NCBI GenBank assembly: GCA_025354605.1
Contig: JANXMN010000137.1
Location: 1 to 38,980, forward strand
Direction of reading: 5' to 3'
Source of the DNA: Hymenobacter sp.
Lineage (GTDB): Bacteria > Bacteroidota > Bacteroidia > Cytophagales > Hymenobacteraceae
DNA: 38,980 nucleotides
Both the position numbers and the translations under genes were made by a program. Positions 23,786 to 31,632 of the stretch are shown here, in pieces (positions within the stretch are counted from its first letter, which is position 1; each line of letters opens with the position of its first letter). The notes under the pieces were generated by a model that saw only the letters and a list, made by a program, of their open reading frames with translations, had not been told where the DNA came from and searched no databases.

Positions 23786-24721
23786 ATGCGCAATTCCCTC
23801 CGCGTGCACGCGGCTCTTTTTCTCGTCGCCCTCATCTACGCGGCCAACTACTCGCTCTCCAAGGATGTAATGCCGCACTACATGGGGCCGTTTGGCATCG
23901 TCACGCTGCGCATTCTGGGGGCGGCACTGTTCTTCGCCGTCATCAAGGCCTTCGTGGCCCCGCAGGATAAAATCATCGGCCGGGCCGACAACCTGCGCTC
24001 CATCGCCTGCGGGGTGCTCGGTATCGGCGTCAACCAGCTGCTGTTTTTTTCGGGGCTGAACCTGACCTCGCCCATCAGCGCCTCGTTGCTGCAAACCATC
24101 GCACCCATCGTGGTGGTCATCGCCTCTGCGGTTCTGCTTAAGGAGAAAATCACCCTGCCGCGCGTACTGGGCATTGCCGTGGGTATGGTGGGCGCGGGCC
24201 TGCTCATTCTGGGGCGCAACGCGCAGGCGGCCGTGTACCCGCACGCCACCCTGGGCAACCTCTACATTCTGGCCAACGCCACGGTGTTCGGGCTCTACCT
24301 GGTGCTGTCGGCTCCACTCATGCGCAAGTATCACGCCTTCACGGTGCTGGCGCGGGTGTTTCTGGTGGGCGCGTTTATCGCGGTGCCGTTTGGCTGGCGC
24401 GATGCCCTGACGGCCGACTACGCCCATTTCCCTCTGAAAATCTGGCTGGAAATCGGCTACATGGTCATCTTCCTCACCATCCTGGCCTACCTCCTGAACA
24501 ACTGGGCGCTGAAGTACGCCTCCCCCGCCCTGCTGGGTGTGTACATCTACCCGCAGCCGGTGCTGGCCGTGCTCATCGCCGTGGCCCTGGGCAAAGACCA
24601 CCTCACCTGGGGCAAGGCCGGGCAGGCAGCGCTCATCTTCCTGGGCGTGTGGCTGGTGAGCTGGAAGCGCCCGGCGGCGGCAGCGGCAGCGCTATGGCCG
24701 GACGAAGCTGCTCAATCCTAA
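23786..24721 (+). CDS. EamA/DMT-family transporter
   Basis: 311 aa from ATG 23786; the frame opens earlier (23663) but that stretch overlaps the rarA leader and is not membrane-like. Ten hydrophobic segments in two repeated EamA halves are visible: HAALFLVALIYAANYSLSKD at the start, LRILGAALFFAVIKA, GVLGIGVNQLLFFSGLNLTS, SLLQTIAPIVVVIASAVLLK and VLGIAVGMVGAGLLILG in the first half. LGNLYILANATVFGLYLVLS, IWLEIGYMVIFLTILAYLLN, YIYPQPVLAVLIAVALG and AALIFLGVWLVSW are in the second. It is an inner-membrane exporter of metabolites, perhaps amino acids; substrate cannot be told. The tail is Ala-rich and cytoplasmic. Confidence 0.93.
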   Translation: MRNSLRVHAALFLVALIYAANYSLSKDVMPHYMGPFGIVTLRILGAALFFAVIKAFVAPQDKIIGRADNLRSIACGVLGIGVNQLLFFSGLNLTSPISASLLQTIAPIVVVIASAVLLKEKITLPRVLGIAVGMVGAGLLILGRNAQAAVYPHATLGNLYILANATVFGLYLVLSAPLMRKYHAFTVLARVFLVGAFIAVPFGWRDALTADYAHFPLKIWLEIGYMVIFLTILAYLLNNWALKYASPALLGVYIYPQPVLAVLIAVALGKDHLTWGKAGQAALIFLGVWLVSWKRPAAAAAALWPDEAAQS

Positions 24722-24745
24722 CCAGCGAGTAATTTCACGGGTACT

Positions 24746-25747
24746 ATGCGCCTTTCCCTTTTCCTGACCAGCCTGTTCCTACTGCTCGCCCACCTGGGCC
24801 ACGGCCAAACCCCGGCCGCGCCCGCCGATACGGCCCGCCGCCCCCAGTACACCTACGTAGAAAAGATGCCTGTTTTTCCGGGAGGACGGCCGGGCGAAAC
24901 CAGCGCGGAAGCCCGGGGGCGTTTCATCCGGTTTGTGCAGGACAGCCTGCGGCCGCTGCCCGCCCTGGTGCGCGACGGCGTGACGGGCCGGGTGTCTTTC
25001 GCGTTCACCGTCAACGCCCAGGGCCGCACCGAAAACATCCGACTGGTCGAAACGTTGCGGGCCGATGCCGATGCCGAAGTGTTGCGCAACGCCCACCGGC
25101 TCGACAACATCCAGTGGCAGCCCGGCACCCAGAACGGCCGCCCGGTGAGCGTGGTTTTCACGCTGCCTATCAACTTCAACCGGCACCTGCAACCGGCCCT
25201 GGCCGATTCGCTGGACGGCCCCGCCGGGCGCAAGGGTGCCTTGCCACTGCAAACCTGGGGCACCGACCACCGGATATTTCCGCCCGACCGCGGCGTGGTG
25301 TACGGCAGCTGCATTCAGCGCCTGGGCTTCGAAAGCGGCGGGCTAAGCCAGTACGTCCGGCTGGTAAACCTAAGCACAGGCAAAGCCGTGACGCTCGAAG
25401 TGAAGCCGCCCATGCGCAGCCGCCGGCAGAATGCCTTTTGCTACGCCCTGTCCCCGGGCCGCTACGCGCTCTACCATTACCAGTACAGCATCAGCAAGTG
25501 GTACGGAGCCGAAATGCACGAGGAAAACCTCCGCAAGGCCCGGCCGGCGGCGGCAACGGCCCCTTTACGCGAAACCCGATACCTGTTCACCGTGGTGCCC
25601 GGCCAGCTGTACTACGTCGGCACCTGGGACCTCAAAAGCGAAAACGCCCCGGCTTTTCGCAACGAAAAAGCCGTACTCGACGCGCAGTTAGTTCCACTTT
25701 TTAAGTACCTGGATTTCAGCAAGGCAGTGGTGGCCGTGCCGCAGTAG
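24746..25747 (+). CDS. Secreted protein with TonB C-terminal-like domain and an extra C-terminal domain
   Basis: 333 aa with a signal peptide (LFLTSLFLLLAHLGHGQ). Residues about 38-148 look like a TonB_C domain as found in Bacteroidota energy-transducer relatives: KMPVFPGGRPGETSAEARGR, VTGRVSFAFTVNAQGRTENI, AEVLRNAHRLDNIQWQPGTQ and RPVSVVFTLPINF. There is no transmembrane anchor or Pro-rich spacer, so it is not a working TonB. The remaining ~180 residues form a second domain with VYGSCIQRLGFESGGLSQYV, FCYALSPGRYALYHYQYS and a final LFTVVPGQLYYVGTWDLKS, which I do not recognise as a named family; the strand pattern suggests a beta-sandwich. It is convergent with the RhuM-Fic gene, 7 bp away. 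Confidence 0.75.
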   Translation: MRLSLFLTSLFLLLAHLGHGQTPAAPADTARRPQYTYVEKMPVFPGGRPGETSAEARGRFIRFVQDSLRPLPALVRDGVTGRVSFAFTVNAQGRTENIRLVETLRADADAEVLRNAHRLDNIQWQPGTQNGRPVSVVFTLPINFNRHLQPALADSLDGPAGRKGALPLQTWGTDHRIFPPDRGVVYGSCIQRLGFESGGLSQYVRLVNLSTGKAVTLEVKPPMRSRRQNAFCYALSPGRYALYHYQYSISKWYGAEMHEENLRKARPAAATAPLRETRYLFTVVPGQLYYVGTWDLKSENAPAFRNEKAVLDAQLVPLFKYLDFSKAVVAVPQ

Positions 25748-25754
25748 CCGGCCC

Positions 25755-26732
25755 TTAGTTGTCCTGATTAATCAGGTTCACCACCAGCGTTACCATTGTG
25801 TCTTTGTCCTCCGGCTTGCTTTCGGCGATGAGCAGCGTGAGGGCCACCAGCGCATTATCGGCTAGCCGGCGAGTGCCGTCGGAGTGGTACAGGCAGCGGT
25901 TGCGGTCGAGAAACCACACGAACAGGAAGGCCGCAATGCGCTTGTTACCGTCCGAAAACGAGTGGTTTTTCACCACGAAATAAAGCAGGTTGGCTGCCTT
26001 TTCCTCCACGCTCGGGTACAGGTCTTCCCCGTCGAAGCTCTGGTAAATCGAGCGCACCGAGCTTTGAAACGAGGCGTCCTTTTCGCGCCCGAACAGGGCG
26101 CTGCCGCCGAATTGAATACGCAGGCTATCCACCGCTTCCAGCCCTGCTTCATAGGTCAGCTCGAACGGCTCTTCGCTGGCCGTGCCGCGCACGCGCAGGC
26201 GCTGGTGGTCATATTGGTCGAGCACGTCGAGGGCGCGGGCGTAGTCGCCCAGCACCCGCAGCAGAGCGTTCGACTCATCGGAAGTCAGCTCCTGGTTGGC
26301 CGCCACTTCGCTTTGCAACTGCACCAGCCGCTTCAGGTCGGCCAACTGGCGGGTGCTTTCACGTAGGCGCTGCTCATTCAGTGCAAACCCCCGCACGAGG
26401 TATTGCCGCAGCACGTTGGTGGCCCATTGGCGGAATTGCGTACCTTTTATTGAATTAACCCGGTAACCTACCGAGATGATAACATCCAGGTTATAAACCC
26501 TTACCGGCTTATCCGAAAAAGCAATGGGCATTTTTTGCACATTGCTTTCTTCAGGAAGCTCACCTGTTTGAAAAATAGTACGCAGGTGTTTCCCAATCAC
26601 ACTCCGCTCACGGCCAAACAGCTCCGCCATCTGCGCCTGCGTCAACCAAACGGTTTCATGGTCCAGATGTACATTAAGTTGGGTTTGCCCATCGGGGGCC
26701 TGGTAGAGCAGGATGCTTTCAGAAGGACTCAT
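25755..26732 (-). CDS. RhuM-family protein fused to a Fic/Doc domain
   Basis: 325 aa from ATG 26732 (a TTG at 26783 is in frame but less likely). The N-terminal half is RhuM-like: LYQAPDGQTQLNVHLDHETV, then WLTQAQMAELFGRERSVIGK HL (a DNA-binding-like helix pair) and VRVYNLDVIISVGYRVNSIK GTQFRQWA. The C-terminal half (about 195-325) is a Fic/Doc fold with the motif HSFSDGNKR at 257-265, matching HxFx(D/G)GN(K/R)R, so the AMP-transfer or phosphotransfer loop is intact. Family knowledge: Fic/Doc enzymes modify proteins and often act as toxins. No separate antitoxin gene is adjacent; the RhuM part may supply regulation or targeting. It likely shares no transcript with lpdA, which is upstream on the same strand beyond a strong terminator. 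Confidence 0.88.
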   Translation of the reverse strand: MSPSESILLYQAPDGQTQLNVHLDHETVWLTQAQMAELFGRERSVIGKHLRTIFQTGELPEESNVQKMPIAFSDKPVRVYNLDVIISVGYRVNSIKGTQFRQWATNVLRQYLVRGFALNEQRLRESTRQLADLKRLVQLQSEVAANQELTSDESNALLRVLGDYARALDVLDQYDHQRLRVRGTASEEPFELTYEAGLEAVDSLRIQFGGSALFGREKDASFQSSVRSIYQSFDGEDLYPSVEEKAANLLYFVVKNHSFSDGNKRIAAFLFVWFLDRNRCLYHSDGTRRLADNALVALTLLIAESKPEDKDTMVTLVVNLINQDN

Positions 26733-26790
26733 GATAGAGGGAGGAATCTTTCCGGCAAGATAATCACGTTCAGCCGCCCCCAAAACACCA

Positions 26791-26819
26791 CGAGGCCCGG
26801 CTGAATCAGCCGGGCCTCG
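26791..26819 (-). terminator. Terminator after lpdA
   Basis: CGAGGCCCGGCTGA (26791-26804) and TCAGCCGGGCCTCG (26806-26819) are perfect reverse complements. Read on the minus strand the hairpin starts 22 bp after the lpdA stop and is followed by TGGTGTTTT. It separates lpdA from the RhuM-Fic gene. Confidence 0.75.
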
Positions 26820-26841
26820 TTGGTTCTCAAGCGCCTGAAAA

Positions 26842-28236
26842 CTACAGGTGAATCACCTCGCCATACGCCGCTGCCGCCGCTTCCATCACGGCCTCGCTCA
26901 TCGTCGGGTGCGGGTGCACGGCCTTGATGATTTCGTGGCCGGTGGTTTCGAGCTTGCGGGCTACCACTACCTCGGCAATCAGCTCGGTCACGTTGGCGCC
27001 AATCATGTGGGCACCGAGCCACTCGCCGTATTTCTTGTCGAAAATGACTTTCACAAAGCCGTCTTTTACGCCGGCGGCGCTGGCTTTGCCCGAGGCTGAG
27101 AACGGGAATTTGCCCACCAGTACGTCGTAGCCTTTGGCTTTGGCTTCGGCTTCGGTGTAGCCCACGCTGGCGATTTCGGGCGAGGCGTAGGTGCAGCCGG
27201 GGATGTTCTGGTAGTTGAGCGGCTCGGGGTGGTGGCCGGCAATTTTCTCGACGCAGATAATGCCCTCGGCCGAAGCCACATGGGCCAGCGCGGGGCCGGG
27301 CACGATATCGCCGATGGCGTAGACGCCGGGCACGCTGGTCTGGTAGAAATCGTCCACGATGACGCGGCCGCGCTCTACCTTGATACCCAGCTCTTCGATG
27401 CCGATGTTTTCGAGGTTGGTGGTCACGCCCACGGCGCTCAGCACCACGTCGCACTCAATCAGTTGCTCGCCTTTCGCGGTTTTGACGGTCACTTTGCAGC
27501 CGTCGCCGCTGGTATCGACCTTGGTTACTTCGGCGCTGGTGAGCACGTTCACGCCGATTTTGCGGAACGACTTCTCCATCTGGCGCGAAACTTCCTCGTC
27601 TTCCACGGGCACGATACGGGGCAGGAACTCTACCACCGTTACTTCCGAGCCCATTGTGCGGTAGAAGTAGGCGAACTCGACCCCGATAGCGCCCGAGCCC
27701 ACCACCACGAGACGTTTGGGCAGCTGCTCCATCGTCATGGCCTTGCGGTAGCCGATGATTTTTACGTTATCAACCGGCATGGTGGGCAGCTCGCGTGAGC
27801 GGGTGCCGGTGGCCAGAATGATGGACTTGGCCTCCACCGTTTCTTTGCTGCCATCGGCCTTGGTGACCTCTACTTTGCCGGGAGCCAGCAGCTTGCCGGT
27901 GCCCATGATGGCTTCAATCTTATTCTTTTTGAACAGGAAGTTGATGCCCTTGCTCATGCCGTCGGCCACGCCTCGGCTGCGGCCAATCACGGCCCCGAAG
28001 TCATAGCCCACGCCCTCGGCCTTGAGGCCGTAGTCGGCAGCGTGGTTGAGGTATTCGAACACCTGCGCGCTTTTGAGCAGGGCTTTGGTGGGGATGCAGC
28101 CCCAGTTGAGGCAGATACCGCCGAGCGCCTCGCGCTCAATCACGCCCACTTTCAGGCCCAGCTGCGAGGCCCGGATGGCGGCCACGTACCCGCCGGGGCC
28201 ACTGCCGACCACGACCAAATCAAATTGCAATGCCAT
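26842..28236 (-). CDS. lpdA: Dihydrolipoyl dehydrogenase
   Basis: 464 aa from ATG 28236 (MALQFDLVVVGSGPGGYVAA); the frame runs on upstream without coding character. FAD-binding GSGPGGY (12-18), redox-active disulfide GGICLNWGCIPTKAL (Cys42, Cys47), NAD-binding VVVGSGAIGVEFAYFY, second FAD motif GVYAIGDIVPGPALAHVAS, and the dimer-interface catalytic pair in VHPHPTMSEAVMEA are all present. It is the E3 subunit that re-oxidises lipoamide in pyruvate and 2-oxoglutarate dehydrogenases and the glycine cleavage system; the partner subunits are not in this window. A possible -7 box TATCTTTA lies at 28299-28306 on the minus strand. Confidence 0.97.
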   Translation of the reverse strand: MALQFDLVVVGSGPGGYVAAIRASQLGLKVGVIEREALGGICLNWGCIPTKALLKSAQVFEYLNHAADYGLKAEGVGYDFGAVIGRSRGVADGMSKGINFLFKKNKIEAIMGTGKLLAPGKVEVTKADGSKETVEAKSIILATGTRSRELPTMPVDNVKIIGYRKAMTMEQLPKRLVVVGSGAIGVEFAYFYRTMGSEVTVVEFLPRIVPVEDEEVSRQMEKSFRKIGVNVLTSAEVTKVDTSGDGCKVTVKTAKGEQLIECDVVLSAVGVTTNLENIGIEELGIKVERGRVIVDDFYQTSVPGVYAIGDIVPGPALAHVASAEGIICVEKIAGHHPEPLNYQNIPGCTYASPEIASVGYTEAEAKAKGYDVLVGKFPFSASGKASAAGVKDGFVKVIFDKKYGEWLGAHMIGANVTELIAEVVVARKLETTGHEIIKAVHPHPTMSEAVMEAAAAAYGEVIHL

Positions 28237-28298
28237 AGAATGCGATAGGAGAAAAAAAGTAAACCGGGCCCGGCTGGGGGGCCCACCCATTTGCGGGC

Positions 28299-28306
28299 GT
28301 AAAGAT
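28299..28306 (-). promoter_or_regulatory. Possible -7 box for lpdA (TATCTTTA)
   Basis: On the minus strand this differs from TAnnTTTG only in the last base and lies 62 nt before the lpdA ATG. No -33 element is evident. Confidence 0.3.
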
Positions 28307-28465
28307 AGCCGCAGCCCCGGCTCTGCGCCGCCGGAACCGGGTGCATTCCCTAACTTGTAGCCAACCCCGCCGCGCCGCACGGAGCCAGTAGCCAAACTGC
28401 CAGCTTTCCCGTACAAGCAACCCGTACGGCGCAGCTTGCCGTCGCCCAAGCCAATTCTGCAATCC

Positions 28466-29389
28466 ATGAAATCACTGTTTCGCACTTCCACGGCTTCCCT
28501 CGGGGTGCTGCTATTATTAAGCAACTGTGCTACTTCCGTGAAGGAGACCGATACGCCCACGAAGATGAGCCAGCCCATGAGCACGCCGGCGGCTTCAACT
28601 ACCGGCCGGCCCGACTCGACCGGGGCGGCCAGCACGGCGACTGATACGCGCACCACCGAGGCCGTCAATGCCATTAAGGCCACGCCCGCCACGGCGGTGG
28701 CTTCGGATGCTGCCTCGGCGGCTGCGCTGGCCGCCGACCGCGCCGACCCGAATGCCCTGTCGGCCACGGCCGCTTCGGCCGAACGGGCGAAGGAGAAAAG
28801 CCTAACCACCGCCGATTATCGGAACATGCTGGCCAACGCGGACGCCATTCTGAAGGCAGACCCCAAAAATCCCAAAGCTTATTTGCAGCGAGCCAAAGCC
28901 AAAAGCTACCTGAGAGACTACGCCGCCGCGCTGGTTGATTATTCTACCGCCATCAAACTGCAAAGAAACAGCCCGGATGCCTATTACAACCGCGGCGTGA
29001 ACCACCTGATGATGAAGCAGTACAAAGCAGCATCGACCGACTTTGCCCTGGCGCTCAAGTACCGGCCCGACGACAAGGAATCGTTCTTCGGCCGGGGCGT
29101 GGCCAAGATGCAGATGTACCAGTACAAGCCCGCTGTGGTCGATTTCACCAAAGCCATTCAGCTCGACTCGGCTTACGCCGACGCCTGGGAATATCGCGGC
29201 ATCAGCTACTCATCGTTCGACAAGCTTGCCGAAGCCCGCCGTGACCTGGAAAAAGCCTCCAAGCTCAATCCCGAAGCCGCAAAGAGCCTGCGCCGCTACG
29301 TAGGCAACGCCGACGGCCACGAACCCCTCAAGCCCGCGAAAGTAGCAACCCCCAATGCCGGCTACCACCCCAAACCGGGCCAGCACTAA
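28466..29389 (+). CDS. TPR-repeat lipoprotein
   Basis: 307 aa from ATG 28466, which begins a lipoprotein signal (TASLGVLLLLSNCATS, lipobox LSNC). Residues about 30-110 are a Thr/Ala/Ser-rich linker. From about 120 there are four tetratricopeptide repeats: ADAILKADPKNPKAYLQRAK, AALVDYSTAIKLQRNSPDAY YNRG, AASTDFALALKYRPDDKESF FGRG, and PAVVDFTKAIQLDSAYADAW EYRG, with a capping helix after them. The product is probably a periplasm- or outer-membrane-facing scaffold. It converges on the flavoprotein gene at 29479. Confidence 0.88.
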   Translation: MKSLFRTSTASLGVLLLLSNCATSVKETDTPTKMSQPMSTPAASTTGRPDSTGAASTATDTRTTEAVNAIKATPATAVASDAASAAALAADRADPNALSATAASAERAKEKSLTTADYRNMLANADAILKADPKNPKAYLQRAKAKSYLRDYAAALVDYSTAIKLQRNSPDAYYNRGVNHLMMKQYKAASTDFALALKYRPDDKESFFGRGVAKMQMYQYKPAVVDFTKAIQLDSAYADAWEYRGISYSSFDKLAEARRDLEKASKLNPEAAKSLRRYVGNADGHEPLKPAKVATPNAGYHPKPGQH

Positions 29390-29415
29390 CCGGCCGGCTC
29401 TCCACTGACGAGCAA

Positions 29416-29465
29416 TAGCACGTCAACCTTCATATGGCGTCCGCTTGTCGAAGCTTGACGTACTA
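29416..29465. repeat. Short inverted repeat related to the element at 30729
   Basis: TAGCACGTCAACCTTC (29416-29431) pairs with GAAGCTTGACGTACTA (29450-29465), with two mismatches, across 18 bases. The outer bases resemble the ends of the 30729-30847 palindrome: TAGCACG at the left, and CGTACTACTTTC here against CGTGCTACTTTC there. It lies between the convergent TPR and flavoprotein genes. Confidence 0.45.
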
Positions 29466-29478
29466 CTTTCACTTGAAG

Positions 29479-30720
29479 CTACTTCCCGCCAAAAATTAGT
29501 TTGAAATAAAACCCCGGCTTGCGCAGCTGCTCGCGCAGGTCCAGGTCCATGAACATCATGGACAGCGTGGCGGCCAGCGTGGGGTTGCCGGCGGCGCGGT
29601 TGGCCACCACGTTGAACAGGCTGGGGAAGTTGAGCAGGCGCTGCATCACGCGACTGATGCGCAGCTCCTGGCCCAGGCGGTTGTACACGGCCTTGTCGTA
29701 GTTTTTCAGGAATCCGGGGCTGAAGTCGTTCTGCTTTACCGCTTCAGCGGCCCAGATGGCGGCGTGGCGGCCGCTCACCATGGCGTGCGAAATACCCTCG
29801 CCCGAAAACGGGTCGATGAGCGAGCCGGCATCGCCGAGCAGGCAGTAGCCCGCGCCCGACAGCGCCCGGCGCTTCGAGCCCAGCGGCAGACCGAAGCCTT
29901 TGACCGGCCCCAGCCGGGTGGCCCCGGCAAAGCGCGGAGCCAGCGTGGGGTGGGTGGCCAGAATCTCGTCGAGGCGCTGGCGCAGGTTCACCTTTTTATC
30001 GGCCACGGCCTTCGAGAGCATGCCCACCCCCACGTTGGCCTGCCCGTTGGGCAGCGGAAACACCCAGAGGTAACCGGGCAGAAAATCCTTGATGAAGTGC
30101 AGCTCGATGAAGTTGTCGGGGCTCATGCCGGCCACTCCCTGGTAGTAGGTGCGCAGGCCGGCGCAGTGGTGGTCGGGTTCGAGGGCATGGCCGGCTACTT
30201 TGCGGGCAAATTCCGACTGCGCACCATTGGCCACCAGCAGCAGGCGACAGGTAGCCATTTCGTGGCCGGCCTTGTCGAAGAGCTGCCAGCCGGTGGACGT
30301 GCGCTCGGTGCGGGCCACGTCGGCGTTTTCGCGGAAGTCGATTTCGGGCCGCTGGCGCACTTCCTCTACCAGGAAGTTGTCGAAATCGAGGCGCTTGGCC
30401 ACGTGGCCGGCGGTGGCATCGGCGGCCTTGTCGAACTGGGGCTTGAAGGGGATGCTGAGCTTGCGGCCGTTGGGCGCGATGAAGTCGATGCCCCAGCTCG
30501 GAATCTGCAGGGGCGAGGCGGCCAGCTTGGCGTGCAGGCCAGGGGCTATGCGCTTGAGCTCGTTGATGACCTTGCCGCTGAGGGCATCGCCGCACACTTT
30601 GTCGCGTGGGAAAGCGGCGCGGTCGAGCAGCAGGCTGCGGTGGCCGGCGTTGGCCAGGTGCAGAGCGGCGGTGGCGCCGCCGGGGCCGGCGCCCAGAATA
30701 CAGATGTCGTGGTGGGGCAT
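29479..30720 (-). CDS. FAD-dependent oxidoreductase, geranylgeranyl-reductase-like
   Basis: 413 aa from ATG 30720 (MPHHDICILGAGPGGATAAL). The frame opens further upstream, but that part lies inside the palindromic element. The Rossmann FAD loop GAGPGGATA (about 10-18) is followed by LLLDRAAFPRDKVCGDALSG, the conserved PRxKxCGDALS stretch of geranylgeranyl reductase/FixC flavoproteins. Later come LWVFPLPNGQANVGVGML and CLLGDAGSLIDPFSGEGISH AM, the second FAD-binding motif. It probably reduces isoprenoid chains or a quinone-like lipid; the substrate is not known. It is divergent from fabG, with the 119-bp palindrome between them. Confidence 0.88.
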   Translation of the reverse strand: MPHHDICILGAGPGGATAALHLANAGHRSLLLDRAAFPRDKVCGDALSGKVINELKRIAPGLHAKLAASPLQIPSWGIDFIAPNGRKLSIPFKPQFDKAADATAGHVAKRLDFDNFLVEEVRQRPEIDFRENADVARTERTSTGWQLFDKAGHEMATCRLLLVANGAQSEFARKVAGHALEPDHHCAGLRTYYQGVAGMSPDNFIELHFIKDFLPGYLWVFPLPNGQANVGVGMLSKAVADKKVNLRQRLDEILATHPTLAPRFAGATRLGPVKGFGLPLGSKRRALSGAGYCLLGDAGSLIDPFSGEGISHAMVSGRHAAIWAAEAVKQNDFSPGFLKNYDKAVYNRLGQELRISRVMQRLLNFPSLFNVVANRAAGNPTLAATLSMMFMDLDLREQLRKPGFYFKLIFGGK

Positions 30721-30728
30721 GTTGGCCA

Positions 30729-30847
30729 CGAAAGTAGCACGCAGCCTTTGCCGCGTCCACGAGCGCAGCGAGTAGCATCGCACGAACGGCACGGCCCCAC
30801 CTCCTCGCTGCGCTCGTGGACGCAGCAAAGGCTGCGTGCTACTTTCG
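30729..30847. repeat. 119-bp palindrome with 44-bp arms between divergent genes
   Basis: Bases 30729-30772 are the reverse complement of 30804-30847 with one mismatch in 44; the spacer is 31 bases. The arms run from CGAAAGTAGCACGCAGCC at the outside to CCACGAGCGCAGCGAG at the inside. Read outward, each arm ends in TGCTACTTTCG, which contains TACTTTCG, one base from the -7 consensus TAnnTTTG. The left end is 8 nt from the flavoprotein ATG; the right end is 30 nt from the fabG ATG. It shares GAGCGCAGCGA with copy A at 17318. Confidence 0.92.
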
Positions 30848-30865
30848 CGCGGCCGGACCCGGCCT

Positions 30866-30873
30866 TACCTTCG
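30866..30873 (+). promoter_or_regulatory. Possible -7 box for fabG (TACCTTCG)
   Basis: One mismatch to TAnnTTTG, 4 nt before the fabG ATG, so transcripts would be nearly leaderless. The outward box of the palindrome (30840-30847) is an alternative. Confidence 0.3.
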
Positions 30874-30877
30874 CCCC

Positions 30878-31627
30878 ATGACCAACACGCTCACCGGAAA
30901 AGTGGCCCTCATCACGGGCGCTTCCAAAGGAATTGGCCGCGCTATCGCGGCGCATTTTGCCCAGCTCGGCGCCGATGTCGCCTTCACCTACCTTTCCTCG
31001 GTCGAGAAAGGTCAGGCCCTTGAAACCGAGCTGGCCGCCCACGGCTCGAAGGTGAAAGGCTACCGCTCCGACGCCTCCGACTACGCCCAGGCCGAAAAGC
31101 TCGTCGAGGACGTACTGGCTGACTTTGGCAAGCTCGACATCCTCGTCAACAACGCCGGCATCACCCAGGACGGCCTCCTTATGCGCATGAGCGAGCAGCA
31201 GTGGGACCAAGTGATGAACGTCAACCTCAAGTCAGTGTTCAACCTCACCAAGGCCGCTACCAAGCCCATGATGCGCGCCAAGGCCGGCTCCATCATCAAC
31301 ATGACCAGCGTGGTGGGCATCAAGGGCAACGCCGGGCAGGCCAACTACGCCGCCAGCAAGGCCGGCATCATCGGCTTCACCAAGTCGGTGGCCCTGGAGC
31401 TGGGCTCGCGCAACATCCGCTGCAACGCCATTGCCCCCGGCTTCATCGAAACCGAAATGACCGACGCCCTCGACCCCAAGCAAGTCGACGAATGGCGCAA
31501 GGCCATCCCGCTCAAGCGCGGCGGCCGCCCAGAGGACGTGGCCAAGGCCACGGCGTTTCTGGCTTCGAATGATTCGGCCTACATCACCGGCCAGGTGCTG
31601 CAGGTGGATGGTGGAATGCTGACGTAG
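30878..31627 (+). CDS. fabG: 3-oxoacyl-[acyl-carrier-protein] reductase
   Basis: 249 aa from ATG 30878. Classical short-chain dehydrogenase: TGASKGIG cofactor loop (13-20), LDILVNNAG (86-94), catalytic Ser144 in INMTSVVG, and Tyr157-x-x-x-Lys161 in ANYAASKAG. IRCNAIAPGFIETEMTDAL and the end GQVLQVDGGMLT are typical of FabG rather than other SDRs. It carries out the NADPH-dependent reduction step of fatty-acid elongation in the cytoplasm. Other fab genes are not adjacent, so a different SDR substrate cannot be fully excluded. It starts 30 bp after the palindromic element. Confidence 0.92.
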   Translation: MTNTLTGKVALITGASKGIGRAIAAHFAQLGADVAFTYLSSVEKGQALETELAAHGSKVKGYRSDASDYAQAEKLVEDVLADFGKLDILVNNAGITQDGLLMRMSEQQWDQVMNVNLKSVFNLTKAATKPMMRAKAGSIINMTSVVGIKGNAGQANYAASKAGIIGFTKSVALELGSRNIRCNAIAPGFIETEMTDALDPKQVDEWRKAIPLKRGGRPEDVAKATAFLASNDSAYITGQVLQVDGGMLT

Positions 31628-31632
31628 GGACG

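Noticed and set aside
29764-31023. 419-codon plus-strand frame spanning the flavoprotein gene and the palindrome
   Set aside because: Antisense shadow that crosses the inverted repeat; the minus-strand FAD motifs and the fabG frame explain the region.
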